Shown: positions 15,510 to 23,558 of the stretch, in pieces
How the letters are laid out: every line of letters begins with the position of its first letter
How positions within the stretch are numbered: position 1 is the stretch's first letter
The notes under the pieces: generated by a model
Told to the model about the DNA's origin: nothing
Databases searched by the model: none
What the model saw: the letters and a program-made list of their open reading frames with translations, nothing else
Made by a program: the position numbers and the translations under genes
DNA from: JBBRVP01 sp038246785
GTDB taxonomy: Bacteria; Actinomycetota; Actinomycetes; Jiangellales; Jiangellaceae
Assembly: GCA_038246785.1 (NCBI GenBank)
Contig: JBBRVP010000026.1
Span: 1-45,115, forward strand
Reading direction: 5' to 3'
Length of the DNA: 45,115 nucleotides

Positions 15510-15995
15510 ATGTCCCGGGGACCGACCGAGCACGAGCAGCCCCGCGACCAGCCGGCGCCCCCCGCCCGGCAGCTGTTCCTCGGTGCGGAGGCCGACCGCT
15601 TCGCATGGCGCGCCCGCATCAAGCGCAACCCGACGACGCGCCGGATCTACCGGGTCAGCGTCGGCGTCGTGGGCGGACTGCTCATCCTGCTCGCCGGCGC
15701 CACCGGCTGGCTGCCCGGACCGGGAGGCATCCCGCTGGCCCTGGTCGGTCTGGCGGTGCTCGCGAGCGAGTTCGAGTGGGCCGACCGGCTGCTCGGATGG
15801 GTCAAGGCGCAGGTGCAGGCCTGGGCCAGGTGGGTGGCCGGCAAACCGGTGTGGTTCCGCTGGCTCGGCGCCGTGCTCACCGCGGTCGTCGTGCTCGCCG
15901 CGGTGTGGCTCTACCTGAGGCTGCTCGGGGTGCCGACCTGGCTCCCGGGCTCCTCCGAGGTGTGGCTGCAGCAGAACATCCCCGGCCTGGGCTGA
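15510..15995 (+). CDS. TIGR02611-like PGPGW-domain transmembrane protein
   Basis: The 161-residue protein carries the PGPGW-type motif GWLPGPGGIPLALVGLAVLASEFEWA between two hydrophobic stretches. The first helix is about residues 50-67 (VGVVGGLLILLAGATGW), the second about 73-88, and a third about 118-140. The first 45 residues are Pro/Gln-rich and probably disordered. The family is common in actinomycetes and has no established function. The start is set by the TACCCT box six bases upstream. The gene ends 45 bases before tRNA-Val(CAC), in the same direction. Confidence 0.85.
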   Translation: MSRGPTEHEQPRDQPAPPARQLFLGAEADRFAWRARIKRNPTTRRIYRVSVGVVGGLLILLAGATGWLPGPGGIPLALVGLAVLASEFEWADRLLGWVKAQVQAWARWVAGKPVWFRWLGAVLTAVVVLAAVWLYLRLLGVPTWLPGSSEVWLQQNIPGLG

Positions 15996-16040
15996 GCGGG
16001 ACGGTCCGGTAGAGTCCTTCCGCGACGCATGGCCGTCCCC

Positions 16041-16112
16041 GGGCGATTGGCTCAGTGGTAGAGCGCCTCGTTCACACCGAGGAGGTCACTGGTTCGAACC
16101 CAGTATCGCCCA
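16041..16112 (+). tRNA. tRNA-Val (CAC)
   Basis: A 72-base cloverleaf has acceptor GGGCGAT/ATCGCCC, D arm GCTC..GAGC, anticodon stem CCTCG/CGAGG around TTCACAC (anticodon CAC at 16073-16075), and T arm ACTGG TTCGAAC CCAGT. The discriminator is A and CCA is not encoded. It decodes GUG, an abundant codon here. Outside the D arm and anticodon stem-loop it is the same as tRNA-Val(GAC) at 13669, 2.3 kb away on the other strand. Confidence 0.97.
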
Positions 16113-16179
16113 CCGGATCGATCACCGCGCCCGCCACGACGCTGCGGAAATGCCCTCGGGCCAGCCGCGATGCGCTGGC

Positions 16180-16185
16180 TACCAT
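16180..16185 (+). promoter_or_regulatory. Candidate -10 box for thrS
   Basis: TACCAT fits TANNNT and predicts a start near 16192, giving a 32-base leader that contains the thrS ribosome-binding site. A leader this short leaves no room for a T-box riboswitch, and none was seen. Confidence 0.35.
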
Positions 16186-16223
16186 CACCGGGGGCCGCCG
16201 GGGTCCCGCCTGGGAGGAGCTCC

Positions 16224-18191
16224 GTGGCCGAGCAGATCCGCGTCGTCGTGGCCGGGACCGCGCGCAGCGTCGACCCGGGCACGACGGCGGGCGACCTGGT
16301 CGGCGCCGACCGGTCAGTGGTCGTTGCGCGAGTGGGCGCGCAGCTGCGCGACCTCGACCACGTCCTCGCCGACGGTGACGTCGTCGAGCCGGTGCCCGTG
16401 AGCTCTCCCGACGGTCTGGCGGTGCTGCGCCACTCGTCCGCGCACGTGCTGGCGCAGGCGGTGCAGTCGCTGTTCCCGCAGGCCCGGCTCGGCATCGGAC
16501 CGCCGATCCAGGACGGCTTCTTCTACGACTTCGACGTCGAGCGCCCGTTCGACCCGGACGACGTCAGGCGGCTGGAGAAGGCGATGCAGCGCATCGTCAA
16601 CGAGGGGCAGGCGTTCTCCCGACGGGTCGTGAGCGAGGACGAGGCACGTGTCGAGCTCGCCGGCGAGCCGTACAAGCTCGAGCTCATCGACCTCAAGGGC
16701 GGGGCGGCCGAGGCCGCGGAGGGCGCCGACGCCGAGGTCGGCGCCGCCGAGCTGACGATCTACGACAACCGCCGGCGTGACGGGTCGCTGGCCTGGAAGG
16801 ACCTCTGCCGCGGACCGCACGTGCCGAACACCAAGCTCATCGGGAACGGCTTCACGCTGATGCGCACCGCCGCCGCCTACTGGCGCGGCGACGAGGCCAA
16901 CCCGCAGCTGCAGCGTGTCTACGGCACCGCCTGGGCGTCCAAGGACGACCTGCGGGCCCACCTCGACCGGCTGGCGGAGGCCGAGCGGCGTGACCACCGG
17001 CGCATCGGCGCCGAGCTCGACCTGTTCTCCTTCCCCGAGGAGATCGGCTCCGGGCTCGCGGTGTTCCACCCCAAGGGCGGCACGGTCCGCCGTGTCATGG
17101 AGGACTACTCACGGCGCCGGCACGAGGAGGCGGGCTACGAGTTCGTCTACTCCCCGCACATCTCCAAGGGCCACCTGTTCGAGACCTCCGGCCACCTCTC
17201 CTGGTTCGCCGACTCCATGTACCCCCCGATCCACACCGAGGGCGTGGACTACTACCTCAAACCGATGAACTGCCCGTTCCACTGCCTGATCTTCCGCTCG
17301 CGCGGTCGCTCCTACCGGGAGCTGCCGCTGCGGCTGTTCGAGTTCGGCACGGTCTACCGGTACGAGAAGTCCGGTGTCGTGCACGGCCTGACCCGCGTCC
17401 GCGGGCTCACGATGGACGACGCGCACATCTACGTGACCCGCGAGCAGCTGCCGGACGAGCTGCGCTCGCTCTTGCAGTTCGTGCTCGATCTGCTCCGCGA
17501 CTACGGGCTGGACGACTTCTACCTCGAGCTGTCGACCCGCGACGACACCAAGTACGTCGGCAGCGACGAGACCTGGGCCGAGGCGACCGAGGCATTGCGT
17601 TCCGCGGCCGAGGCGTCCGGCCTCGAGCTGGTCCCCGACCCCGGGGGCGCGGCGTTCTATGGGCCGAAGATCTCGGTGCAGGCGCGCGATGCCATCGGGC
17701 GCAGCTGGCAGATGTCGACCGTGCAGGTCGACCTGAACACCCCGGAGCGCTTCGGGCTGCAGTATCAGGATGCCGACGGCTCCCGACAGCGCCCGGTGAT
17801 GATCCACCGCGCGCTGTTCGGGTCGGTCGAGCGGTTCTTCGGTGTCCTCACCGAGCACTACGCCGGCGCCTTCCCGCCCTGGCTGGCGCCCGTGCAAGTG
17901 GTCGCCATCCCGGTGTCGGGCGAGCACGTCGGCTATCTGCGCGACGTCGCCGACCGGCTCCGCGGTCAGGGCGTTCGGGTCGAGGTCGACGACGGCGACG
18001 ACAGGATGCAGAAGAAGATCCGTACCCACACCAAGGACAAGGTGCCGTTCCTGCTCATCGCGGGGGCGGAGGATGCGGCCAAGGGGGCGGTCAGCTTCCG
18101 CTTCCGCGACGGCCGGCAGGACAACGCCATCCCGGTCGACGAGGCGGTCGAGCGGGTGGTGACGGCGATCCGCGACCACGTGCAGGTCTAG
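16224..18191 (+). CDS. thrS: Threonyl-tRNA synthetase
   Basis: The 655-residue class II synthetase charges tRNA-Thr. Domains in order: an N-terminal TGS domain (about residues 1-62), the editing domain with HSSAH (about 70-74), the catalytic core with zinc-binding MNCPFH (about 348-353) and motif 2 RYEKSGVVHGLTRVRG, motif 3 near PVMIHRALFGSVERFFGVL, and the C-terminal anticodon-binding domain (about 555-655). The GTG at 16224 gives the expected TGS start and is preceded by GGAGG six bases upstream. An earlier in-frame start at 16170 would add 18 odd residues and place the ribosome-binding site inside the gene. It heads the conserved thrS-HIT-pgsA-pimA neighbourhood. Confidence 0.97.
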   Translation: MAEQIRVVVAGTARSVDPGTTAGDLVGADRSVVVARVGAQLRDLDHVLADGDVVEPVPVSSPDGLAVLRHSSAHVLAQAVQSLFPQARLGIGPPIQDGFFYDFDVERPFDPDDVRRLEKAMQRIVNEGQAFSRRVVSEDEARVELAGEPYKLELIDLKGGAAEAAEGADAEVGAAELTIYDNRRRDGSLAWKDLCRGPHVPNTKLIGNGFTLMRTAAAYWRGDEANPQLQRVYGTAWASKDDLRAHLDRLAEAERRDHRRIGAELDLFSFPEEIGSGLAVFHPKGGTVRRVMEDYSRRRHEEAGYEFVYSPHISKGHLFETSGHLSWFADSMYPPIHTEGVDYYLKPMNCPFHCLIFRSRGRSYRELPLRLFEFGTVYRYEKSGVVHGLTRVRGLTMDDAHIYVTREQLPDELRSLLQFVLDLLRDYGLDDFYLELSTRDDTKYVGSDETWAEATEALRSAAEASGLELVPDPGGAAFYGPKISVQARDAIGRSWQMSTVQVDLNTPERFGLQYQDADGSRQRPVMIHRALFGSVERFFGVLTEHYAGAFPPWLAPVQVVAIPVSGEHVGYLRDVADRLRGQGVRVEVDDGDDRMQKKIRTHTKDKVPFLLIAGAEDAAKGAVSFRFRDGRQDNAIPVDEAVERVVTAIRDHVQV

Positions 18192-18205
18192 CCGCGTGCG
18201 CTGCC

Positions 18206-18211
18206 TAGGAT
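18206..18211 (+). promoter_or_regulatory. Candidate -10 box for the DUF4241/HIT genes
   Basis: TAGGAT lies just after the thrS stop and predicts transcription from about 18218, with a 40-base leader carrying GGAGG before the ATG at 18258. The DUF4241-HIT pair may thus have its own promoter besides readthrough from thrS. Confidence 0.3.
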
Positions 18212-18257
18212 CTGGCGTACGGCCGCCGGACCCGCCCCGACCGACGCTGGAGGCCCG

Positions 18258-18950
18258 ATGTCGCTGCCCCCTCCGGACCTTCGCCGCGTGCTTCGCGACG
18301 GGGTCGAGCTCGGTCGCGGGCGACTGCGGGCGACCACGCAGCTGCACGACATCGGAACGCTCGAGGTTCCCTCGGGGCGCCTGGTCATGGACGACCCGTT
18401 GGTCGATCCCGAGCCGCCGTTCCTCGTGATCGTGCCCGAGGGCGCGCACCGCGTCGGGCTGCTCGTCATGGCCGTGCGCGACACGGAGAGCGCGGAGCCC
18501 CCCGACGAGCGCGTCGCACTGGCGTACGTGCTCATCGACGGCACCCGGGTGACGGACCTGCTCGTCGACGGCCTCGAGGTCCAGCAGGTCGTGCCCGACG
18601 ACGAGGAGTCCGCGAACGATCTCGGGGAGGACGAGTTCTTCGGCTACGGCGTGGACTCGGGCACCGGCTGCTTCGCCGATGCCGACCGGCTCATGACCGA
18701 CGCCGGCTCCGAGGACTGGCAGGACGCGCTGCTCGACGAGCTGGACCGCACCGCGCGCGACACGTGGTCCACCGCCGTCGTGTCCGACGGTGGGGTCGTC
18801 GCGTTCTCCTCCGGCTGGGGGGACGGCGTCTACCCGTCCTGGGTGGTGTCCGAGGTCTCCGGGCGCATCCTGGCCGTGGTCACCGACTTCCTCGTGGCTC
18901 GTGACGTGGAGCACCACGAGGACACCGTGCCGGTGCCGAGCCCGGCGTGA
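18258..18950 (+). CDS. DUF4241 domain-containing protein
   Basis: The 230-residue protein has hallmarks of the DUF4241 family: FGYGVDSGTGCFADADRL near the middle and, towards the end, SSGWGDGVYPSWVVSEVSGRILAVVTDF. The protein is very acidic, has no signal peptide or membrane helix, and is probably cytoplasmic. Function is unknown for the family. ATG at 18258 is preceded by GGAGG. Its stop overlaps the start of the HIT gene by four bases (GTGA), implying translational coupling. That makes it an extra member between thrS and the HIT gene, which are adjacent in M. tuberculosis. Confidence 0.75.
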   Translation: MSLPPPDLRRVLRDGVELGRGRLRATTQLHDIGTLEVPSGRLVMDDPLVDPEPPFLVIVPEGAHRVGLLVMAVRDTESAEPPDERVALAYVLIDGTRVTDLLVDGLEVQQVVPDDEESANDLGEDEFFGYGVDSGTGCFADADRLMTDAGSEDWQDALLDELDRTARDTWSTAVVSDGGVVAFSSGWGDGVYPSWVVSEVSGRILAVVTDFLVARDVEHHEDTVPVPSPA

Positions 18951-19510
18951 CCGATGCACCCGGCGAGCCTGCGGAGATCGTCGCGCAGGAGGGCGTCGGC
19001 GTCCCCGACCACCTGCAGCGGCTGTGGGCGCCGCACCGGATGGCCTACGTCCAGGGCGACCCGGACACCGGCCGTGACGAGGACGGCGGGTGCCCGTTCG
19101 ACCGGATCCCGACCCTGGCCGACGCCGACGCCCTCGTGGTCGCCAGGGGCGAGCACTGTTATGCGGTGCTCAACCTGCACCCGTACAACCCCGGACACCT
19201 CATGATCGTGCCGTACCGGCACGTCGCCGAGCTGGAGGAGCTCGACGACGGGGAGCTGCGCGAGCTCAGCTCGATGACCCGGGACGCAGTCCGCGCTCTG
19301 CGTGCGGCGAGCCAGCCGCACGGCTTCAACGTGGGTCTGAACCTCGGCGGTGTCGCCGGCGGGTCCCTGTCGGACCACCTCCACCAGCACGTGGTCCCCC
19401 GCTGGGGCGGCGACGCCAACTACCTCACGGTCCTGGGGCAGACCAAGGTCATCCCGCAGCTGCTCGCCGAGACGCGGGAGATCGTCTCCGCGGCGTGGCC
19501 GCAGGGCTGA
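18947..19510 (+). CDS. HIT domain protein (Ap4A phosphorylase-like)
   Basis: The 187-residue protein carries the histidine triad LSDHLHQHVVPRW, the nucleotide-binding CPFDRIPTLADADALVVARG near residue 46, and the middle signature LNLHPYNPGHLMIVPYRH. Length and sequence match the M. tuberculosis Rv2613c type, an Ap4A phosphorylase encoded between thrS and pgsA1. A role in removing Ap4A, a by-product of aminoacyl-tRNA synthetases, would suit its place after thrS. That is inference from family and context. The GTG start overlaps the DUF4241 stop. Confidence 0.9.
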   Translation: MTDAPGEPAEIVAQEGVGVPDHLQRLWAPHRMAYVQGDPDTGRDEDGGCPFDRIPTLADADALVVARGEHCYAVLNLHPYNPGHLMIVPYRHVAELEELDDGELRELSSMTRDAVRALRAASQPHGFNVGLNLGGVAGGSLSDHLHQHVVPRWGGDANYLTVLGQTKVIPQLLAETREIVSAAWPQG

Positions 19511-19542
19511 ACTGACGCGGTTGCGTCGCGCCCGGCGAGCCT

Positions 19543-19561
19543 GGCGCGAGCGGAACGCGCC
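19543..19561. terminator. Possible bidirectional hairpin between the HIT and EF-G-like genes
   Basis: GGCGCG and CGCGCC form a six-base-pair stem around a seven-base loop, placed between the stops of two convergent genes (102-bp gap). It lacks a T-tract on either side, so terminator function is only suggested by position. Confidence 0.3.
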
Positions 19562-19612
19562 GCGACAGGGGCTCCGCGGAAGGCAGCGCACGGGTCTCTC
19601 GGGAGCCTCGGG

Positions 19613-21775
19613 TCACTCGTGGGATGCGCCCGCGGCCTTGACCCTGGCCGCCAGGTGCGCCGGCATCGGCTCGTAGCGGCCGAACCGGCGGGTGAAGGTG
19701 CCCGTGCCGTGGCTCATCGAGCGCAGGTCGATGGCGTAGCGCACGATCTCGGTCTGCGGCACCTCCGCTCGCACCACCGTGCGTCCGACCCCGACCGGCT
19801 CGGTGCCGAGGACGCGGCCACGGCGGGTCGACAGGTCGCTCATCACCGCACCGACGTAGTCGTCGGGGACCATGACCGCGATCTCGTCGACCGGCTCGAG
19901 CAGGTCCACGGCGGCGTTCGCGGCGGCGTCCCGGAGGGCCAGCTGGCCGGCGGTCTGGAAGGCCATGTCCGAGGAGTCGACGCTGTGCGCCTTGCCGTCG
20001 ATCAGGGTGACCCGCAGGTCGACCATGGGGTAACCGGCGACCACGCCGCGCTCCATCTGGGCGCGTACCCCCTTTTCCACCGACGGGATGAACTGGCGCG
20101 GGACCGAGCCGCCGAAGACCTTGTCGACGAACTCGAACCCCTCACCGCGGTCGAGTGGCTCGACATCGATCTCGCAGACGCCGAACTGCCCGTGCCCGCC
20201 GGACTGCTTGACGTGGCGTCCACGCCCGTGGCCCTTGCTCGTGAAGGTCTCCCGCAGCGGCACCCGTAGGTCGACCTGGTCCACGGCGACGCCGTAGCGG
20301 TGCTCCAGCCGGTCCAGGAGCACGGAGGCGTGAGCCTCGCCCATCGTCCAGAGCACGATCTGGTGGGTCTCGGCGTTGTGCTCGACCCGCAGCGAGGGAT
20401 CCTCGGCGGCCAGCCGGCCGAGGCCTTGCGAGAGCTTGTCCTCGTCGGCCTTCGAGCGGGCGGCCACGGCGATCGGCAGCAGCGGCTCGGGCATCGACCA
20501 CGGCCGCATGAGCAGCGGATCGTCCTTGTCCGAGAGCGTGTCGCCGGTCTCGGCCCGGGAGAGCCGGGCCACGGCCACGAGGTCGCCGGCGATCGCGGCC
20601 GCGACTGTGCGCTGGGTGCGACCCAGCGGCGAGGACAGCGCGCCGACCCGCTCGTCCTCGTCGTGGTCCTCGTGACCGCTGCCCTCGCCGAGCAGCGAGC
20701 TGAGGTGGCCGGAGACGTGGACGACGCTGTCCGGGCGCAAGCTGCCGGAGAAGACGCGGACGAGCGAGATGCGCCCGACGTACGCGTCGGTCGTCGTCTT
20801 GACCACCTCGGCGAGCAGCGGACCGGCGGGGTCGCACGACAGGTCGGAGCGCGGCTTGCCGTCGAGAGCGGTGACCTCCGGCATCGGGTGCTCGGAGGGG
20901 GCGGGGAAGGCCCGAGTCATGACCTCGACCAGCTCCGCGGTGCCCAGCGGGTTGGGCGCGGCGGTGACCAGCAGCGGGTGGAAGTGCCCGCGTGCCACGG
21001 CCTGCTCGAGGTCGTCCACCAGCACGTCGAGGGAGATCTGCTCGCCGGCGAGGTAGCGGTCCATGAGGCTCTCGTCCTCGGACTCCTCGATGACGCCCTC
21101 GATGAGCGCCCCGCGCGCCTCGTCGAGCAGCGCGCGCTGGGCGTCATCGGGTTCGGCCTCACCGCGCGTGCCACCGGTGTAGTCGATGAACCGCTGCGAG
21201 AGCAGGGCCAGCAGGCCGGTAGGCACGCCGTCGTCGCCGCGCACCGGCAGGTAGAGCGGGACGACCTTGTCGCCGAAGGCGTCCTGGCAGGCGGCGACCG
21301 TCGCCTCGAAGTCGGCGCGCGGATGGTCGATCTTGGTGACGACAACGGCGCGCGGCATGCCGACCGCGGCGCACTCGTCCCACAGCATGCGGGTCGTGCC
21401 GTCCACGCCGTCGACGGCGGATACCACGAACAGCGCGCAGTCGGCGGCGCGCAAGCCGGCGCGCAGGTCGCCCACGAAGTCGGCGTACCCGGGGGCGTCG
21501 AGCAGATTGATCTTGGTCCCGTCGTGGCGGAACGGCGCGAGCGCCAGCCCGACCGAGCGCTGCTGGCGGACCTCGACCTCTTCGAAGTCGGACACCGTGG
21601 TGCCCTCCTCGACCCGTCCGGCCCGGAGGATCGTCCCGGACGCGACGAGGAGGGCCTCGACGAGCGTCGTCTTCCCGGCCCCGGTGTGGCCCACCAGCAC
21701 GACGTTGCGGATCCCGTCGGGCCGGTCGGCCACCGGTGCTGTGCCGGCGGCTCCGGACGCCTGCCTGTCAGCCAT
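19613..21775 (-). CDS. Elongation factor G-like GTPase (EF-G2/FusA2 type)
   Basis: The 720-residue protein has the full EF-G layout: a GTPase domain with G1 GHTGAGKTTLVE (about 29-40), G3 DAPGYADF (93-100) and G4 TKID, then domains II to V. It differs from translational EF-G at key sites. The catalytic His of DTPGHVDF is Tyr97, and the usual NKMD is TKID. This pattern marks the EF-G-like branch that includes M. tuberculosis FusA2, whose role is unclear; it is not assumed to drive translocation. Domain IV keeps the motif KQSGGHGQFG. ATG at 21775 has GGAGG nine bases upstream. The gene sits on the opposite strand between the HIT gene and pgsA, splitting an otherwise collinear block. Confidence 0.9.
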   Translation of the reverse strand: MADRQASGAAGTAPVADRPDGIRNVVLVGHTGAGKTTLVEALLVASGTILRAGRVEEGTTVSDFEEVEVRQQRSVGLALAPFRHDGTKINLLDAPGYADFVGDLRAGLRAADCALFVVSAVDGVDGTTRMLWDECAAVGMPRAVVVTKIDHPRADFEATVAACQDAFGDKVVPLYLPVRGDDGVPTGLLALLSQRFIDYTGGTRGEAEPDDAQRALLDEARGALIEGVIEESEDESLMDRYLAGEQISLDVLVDDLEQAVARGHFHPLLVTAAPNPLGTAELVEVMTRAFPAPSEHPMPEVTALDGKPRSDLSCDPAGPLLAEVVKTTTDAYVGRISLVRVFSGSLRPDSVVHVSGHLSSLLGEGSGHEDHDEDERVGALSSPLGRTQRTVAAAIAGDLVAVARLSRAETGDTLSDKDDPLLMRPWSMPEPLLPIAVAARSKADEDKLSQGLGRLAAEDPSLRVEHNAETHQIVLWTMGEAHASVLLDRLEHRYGVAVDQVDLRVPLRETFTSKGHGRGRHVKQSGGHGQFGVCEIDVEPLDRGEGFEFVDKVFGGSVPRQFIPSVEKGVRAQMERGVVAGYPMVDLRVTLIDGKAHSVDSSDMAFQTAGQLALRDAAANAAVDLLEPVDEIAVMVPDDYVGAVMSDLSTRRGRVLGTEPVGVGRTVVRAEVPQTEIVRYAIDLRSMSHGTGTFTRRFGRYEPMPAHLAARVKAAGASHE

Positions 21776-21915
21776 GCCGTCTCGCCTCCTCGGCGCTCAG
21801 CGGGACGGCGGCGGCACCCTGGGTGGCGCCCCGGGGTGGCTCGGTGCCGTTCCGTCGGTGGGTCGCAGCCTGCTCTGCGGCGGCGACGCCGCACAAGACT
21901 CCCACGGCCACGGCT

Positions 21916-21980
21916 CCGCGCGGCAGGCCGGTGTCATCCGCGCCCGCGCGGCAGGCCGGTGTCATCCGCGCCCGCGCGGC
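21916..21980. repeat. 28-bp tandem repeat upstream of pgsA (about 2.3 copies)
   Basis: Bases 21916-21952 are repeated exactly 28 bases downstream, and a partial third copy ends at 21980, where it runs directly into the -10-like TAGCAT. The unit contains CGGCAGGCCGGTGTCATCCG. It lies in the 244-bp divergent gap between the EF-G-like gene and pgsA and covers the -35 region of the latter. It is non-coding in both neighbouring genes. Confidence 0.9.
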
Positions 21981-21986
21981 TAGCAT
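21981..21986 (+). promoter_or_regulatory. Candidate -10 box of the pgsA-acyltransferase-pimA operon
   Basis: TAGCAT fits TANNNT, predicts transcription from about 21993 and leaves a leader of about 27 bases that ends with GGACGGGC before the pgsA ATG. The upstream promoter half is made of the 28-bp repeats. Confidence 0.4.
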
Positions 21987-22019
21987 GACGGCGCCGCAGC
22001 CTCCAACACCCGGACGGGC

Positions 22020-22637
22020 ATGTTCTCCCGACTCAAGCCGCTGATGACGCGGCTGCTGACACCACCGGCACGGGCGCTGCTGGACGCCGGCGTCAGTCCC
22101 GACGCGGTCACGGTGGTCGGCACGGTCGGCGTCGTCGCCGGCGCGCTGGTGTGCTACCCCCGCGGCCAGCTCTTCGCCGGGACGCTGATCGTCACCGCGT
22201 TCGTCTTCAGCGACACCCTCGACGGCACGATGGCCCGGCTGTCCGGGCGCACCTCCAGCTGGGGCGCCTTTCTCGACTCCGTCCTGGACAGGATCGCGGA
22301 CGCGGCGGTCTTCGGCGGGCTCGTGCTCTGGTACGCCGGTGGTGGCGACGCCATGACGACCGCCGCCCTGGCGCTGCTCTGCCTGGCGCTCGGGGCGGTC
22401 GTGTCCTACGCCAAGGCGCGTGCCGAGGGGCTCGGCATGACGGCGGACGTCGGGATCGCCGCGCGCACCGACCGGCTGGTCGCCGTGCTCCTCGCGACCG
22501 GCCTGGTGGGGCTCGGGCTGCCCGATGTCGTGCTCACCGTCGTGCTGGGGCTCCTGGCACTGGCCAGCGCGTGGACGGTCTGGCAGCGGGTCGCCGAGGT
22601 GCGCCGGCAGGTGCTGGCCCGGCCGGCGTCGCCGTAG
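22020..22637 (+). CDS. pgsA: Phosphatidylinositol phosphate synthase (CDP-alcohol phosphatidyltransferase)
   Basis: The 205-residue membrane enzyme makes phosphatidylinositol phosphate from CDP-diacylglycerol and inositol phosphate, the base lipid of PIMs. The CDP-alcohol phosphotransferase signature is complete: DTLDGTMARLSG, then G in SSWGAF, then DSVLDR, giving D-x2-D-G-x2-A-R-x8-G-x3-D-x3-D. About six hydrophobic helices follow the short N-terminal segment. Context decides the substrate: the next two genes act on the same lipid, and the order equals Rv2612c-Rv2611c-Rv2610c of M. tuberculosis. The ATG at 22020 follows GGACGGGC. The next gene starts 2 bases after the stop. Confidence 0.93.
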   Translation: MFSRLKPLMTRLLTPPARALLDAGVSPDAVTVVGTVGVVAGALVCYPRGQLFAGTLIVTAFVFSDTLDGTMARLSGRTSSWGAFLDSVLDRIADAAVFGGLVLWYAGGGDAMTTAALALLCLALGAVVSYAKARAEGLGMTADVGIAARTDRLVAVLLATGLVGLGLPDVVLTVVLGLLALASAWTVWQRVAEVRRQVLARPASP

Positions 22638-22639
22638 TC

Positions 22640-23557
22640 GTGGCCGACCGCGTCAGCTATCTCGTCTTCGCCGCCGGGTGGCGGCTGGTGCGGCTGCTAC
22701 CCGAGCGGGTGGCGTACGCCCTCTTCCGAGTGGGTGCGGACCTCGCCTGGCGCCGGCGCGGCAAGGGCGTGCGCCGCCTGGAAGCCAACCTGTCCCGGGT
22801 CGCTCCGGCCGGCACCGACGTCCGGGCGCTGTCCCGGGAGGGCATGCGTTCCTACCTGCGCTACTGGTGCGACGCTTTCCGGCTGCCGGACTGGGACCGC
22901 GAGCGGCTCGTCGGCAGCATCCGGGTCGAGCACGAGGAGCGGATGCGCGACCCGCTCGCCGACGGGCGCGGGGTGATCGCCGCCCTCATGCACATGGGCA
23001 ACTGGGACCACGCCGGCGCCTGGGCCTGCGCCACCGGGGCACCGGTGACGACGGTGGCGGAGCGGCTGCGCCCCGAGCGGTTGTTCGAGCGCTTCCTCGC
23101 CTTCCGGGTCGGCCTCGGCATGCGGATCGTGCCGCTCAGCGGTGGCGGCGAGACCTTCCGGGCGCTGGTGGCCGACCTGCGTGCCGGACGCCTCGTCCCG
23201 CTGCTGGCCGACCGCGACCTGTCCGCCAGCGGTGTCCCCGTGCAGCTGGCCGGCGCCGAGGCGCTGATGCCCGCCGGCCCGGCAGCGCTCGCGGTCCTCA
23301 CCGGCGCGCCGCTGCACCCGGTGACGATCCGCTACGAGGGGCGGGAGCCGCACCACCGCACCGTGATCACCTTCCACGAGCCGGTCCCTGTCCCGCCTGG
23401 GCTGCGCCGCGGGGAGCAGCTCGCCACGATGACCCAGGACCTCGCCGACGCCTTCACCGCCTCGCTGCGCGAGCACGCGCACGACTGGCACATGCTGCAG
23501 CGGGTCTTCGTCGACGACCTCGACCCGGCCCGGCTGGCCTCGACGCGCGGGGGCTGA
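22640..23557 (+). CDS. Phosphatidylinositol mannoside acyltransferase (PatA/HtrB family)
   Basis: The 305-residue protein belongs to the lysophospholipid/lipid A acyltransferase (HtrB/LpxL) superfamily. The catalytic H-x4-D motif is HMGNWD, and a late HDWHMLQRVFVDDL region is also typical. In mycobacteria the equivalent gene (Rv2611c, PatA) adds a palmitoyl group to the mannose of PIM1/PIM2 at the inner face of the plasma membrane. Position between pgsA and pimA supports the same role here. An N-terminal hydrophobic segment (YLVFAAGWRLVRLL) may bind the membrane. GTG at 22640 lies 2 bases after the pgsA stop; the pimA start lies 1 base after its own stop. Confidence 0.92.
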   Translation: MADRVSYLVFAAGWRLVRLLPERVAYALFRVGADLAWRRRGKGVRRLEANLSRVAPAGTDVRALSREGMRSYLRYWCDAFRLPDWDRERLVGSIRVEHEERMRDPLADGRGVIAALMHMGNWDHAGAWACATGAPVTTVAERLRPERLFERFLAFRVGLGMRIVPLSGGGETFRALVADLRAGRLVPLLADRDLSASGVPVQLAGAEALMPAGPAALAVLTGAPLHPVTIRYEGREPHHRTVITFHEPVPVPPGLRRGEQLATMTQDLADAFTASLREHAHDWHMLQRVFVDDLDPARLASTRGG

Positions 23558-23558
23558 C

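Noticed and set aside
13982..16012. A 676-codon plus-strand open frame spanning pabC to the PGPGW gene
   Set aside because: It is out of frame with pabC and the PGPGW gene and antisense to the SsgA-family gene, each supported by conserved motifs.
16113..16223. Possible T-box riboswitch before thrS
   Set aside because: The gap is only 111 bases, with a short predicted leader. I saw no T-box sequence, specifier hairpin or antiterminator.
21916..21980. Start of a CRISPR array
   Set aside because: The 28-bp units are directly adjacent with no spacers, and no cas genes are near; it is a plain tandem repeat.
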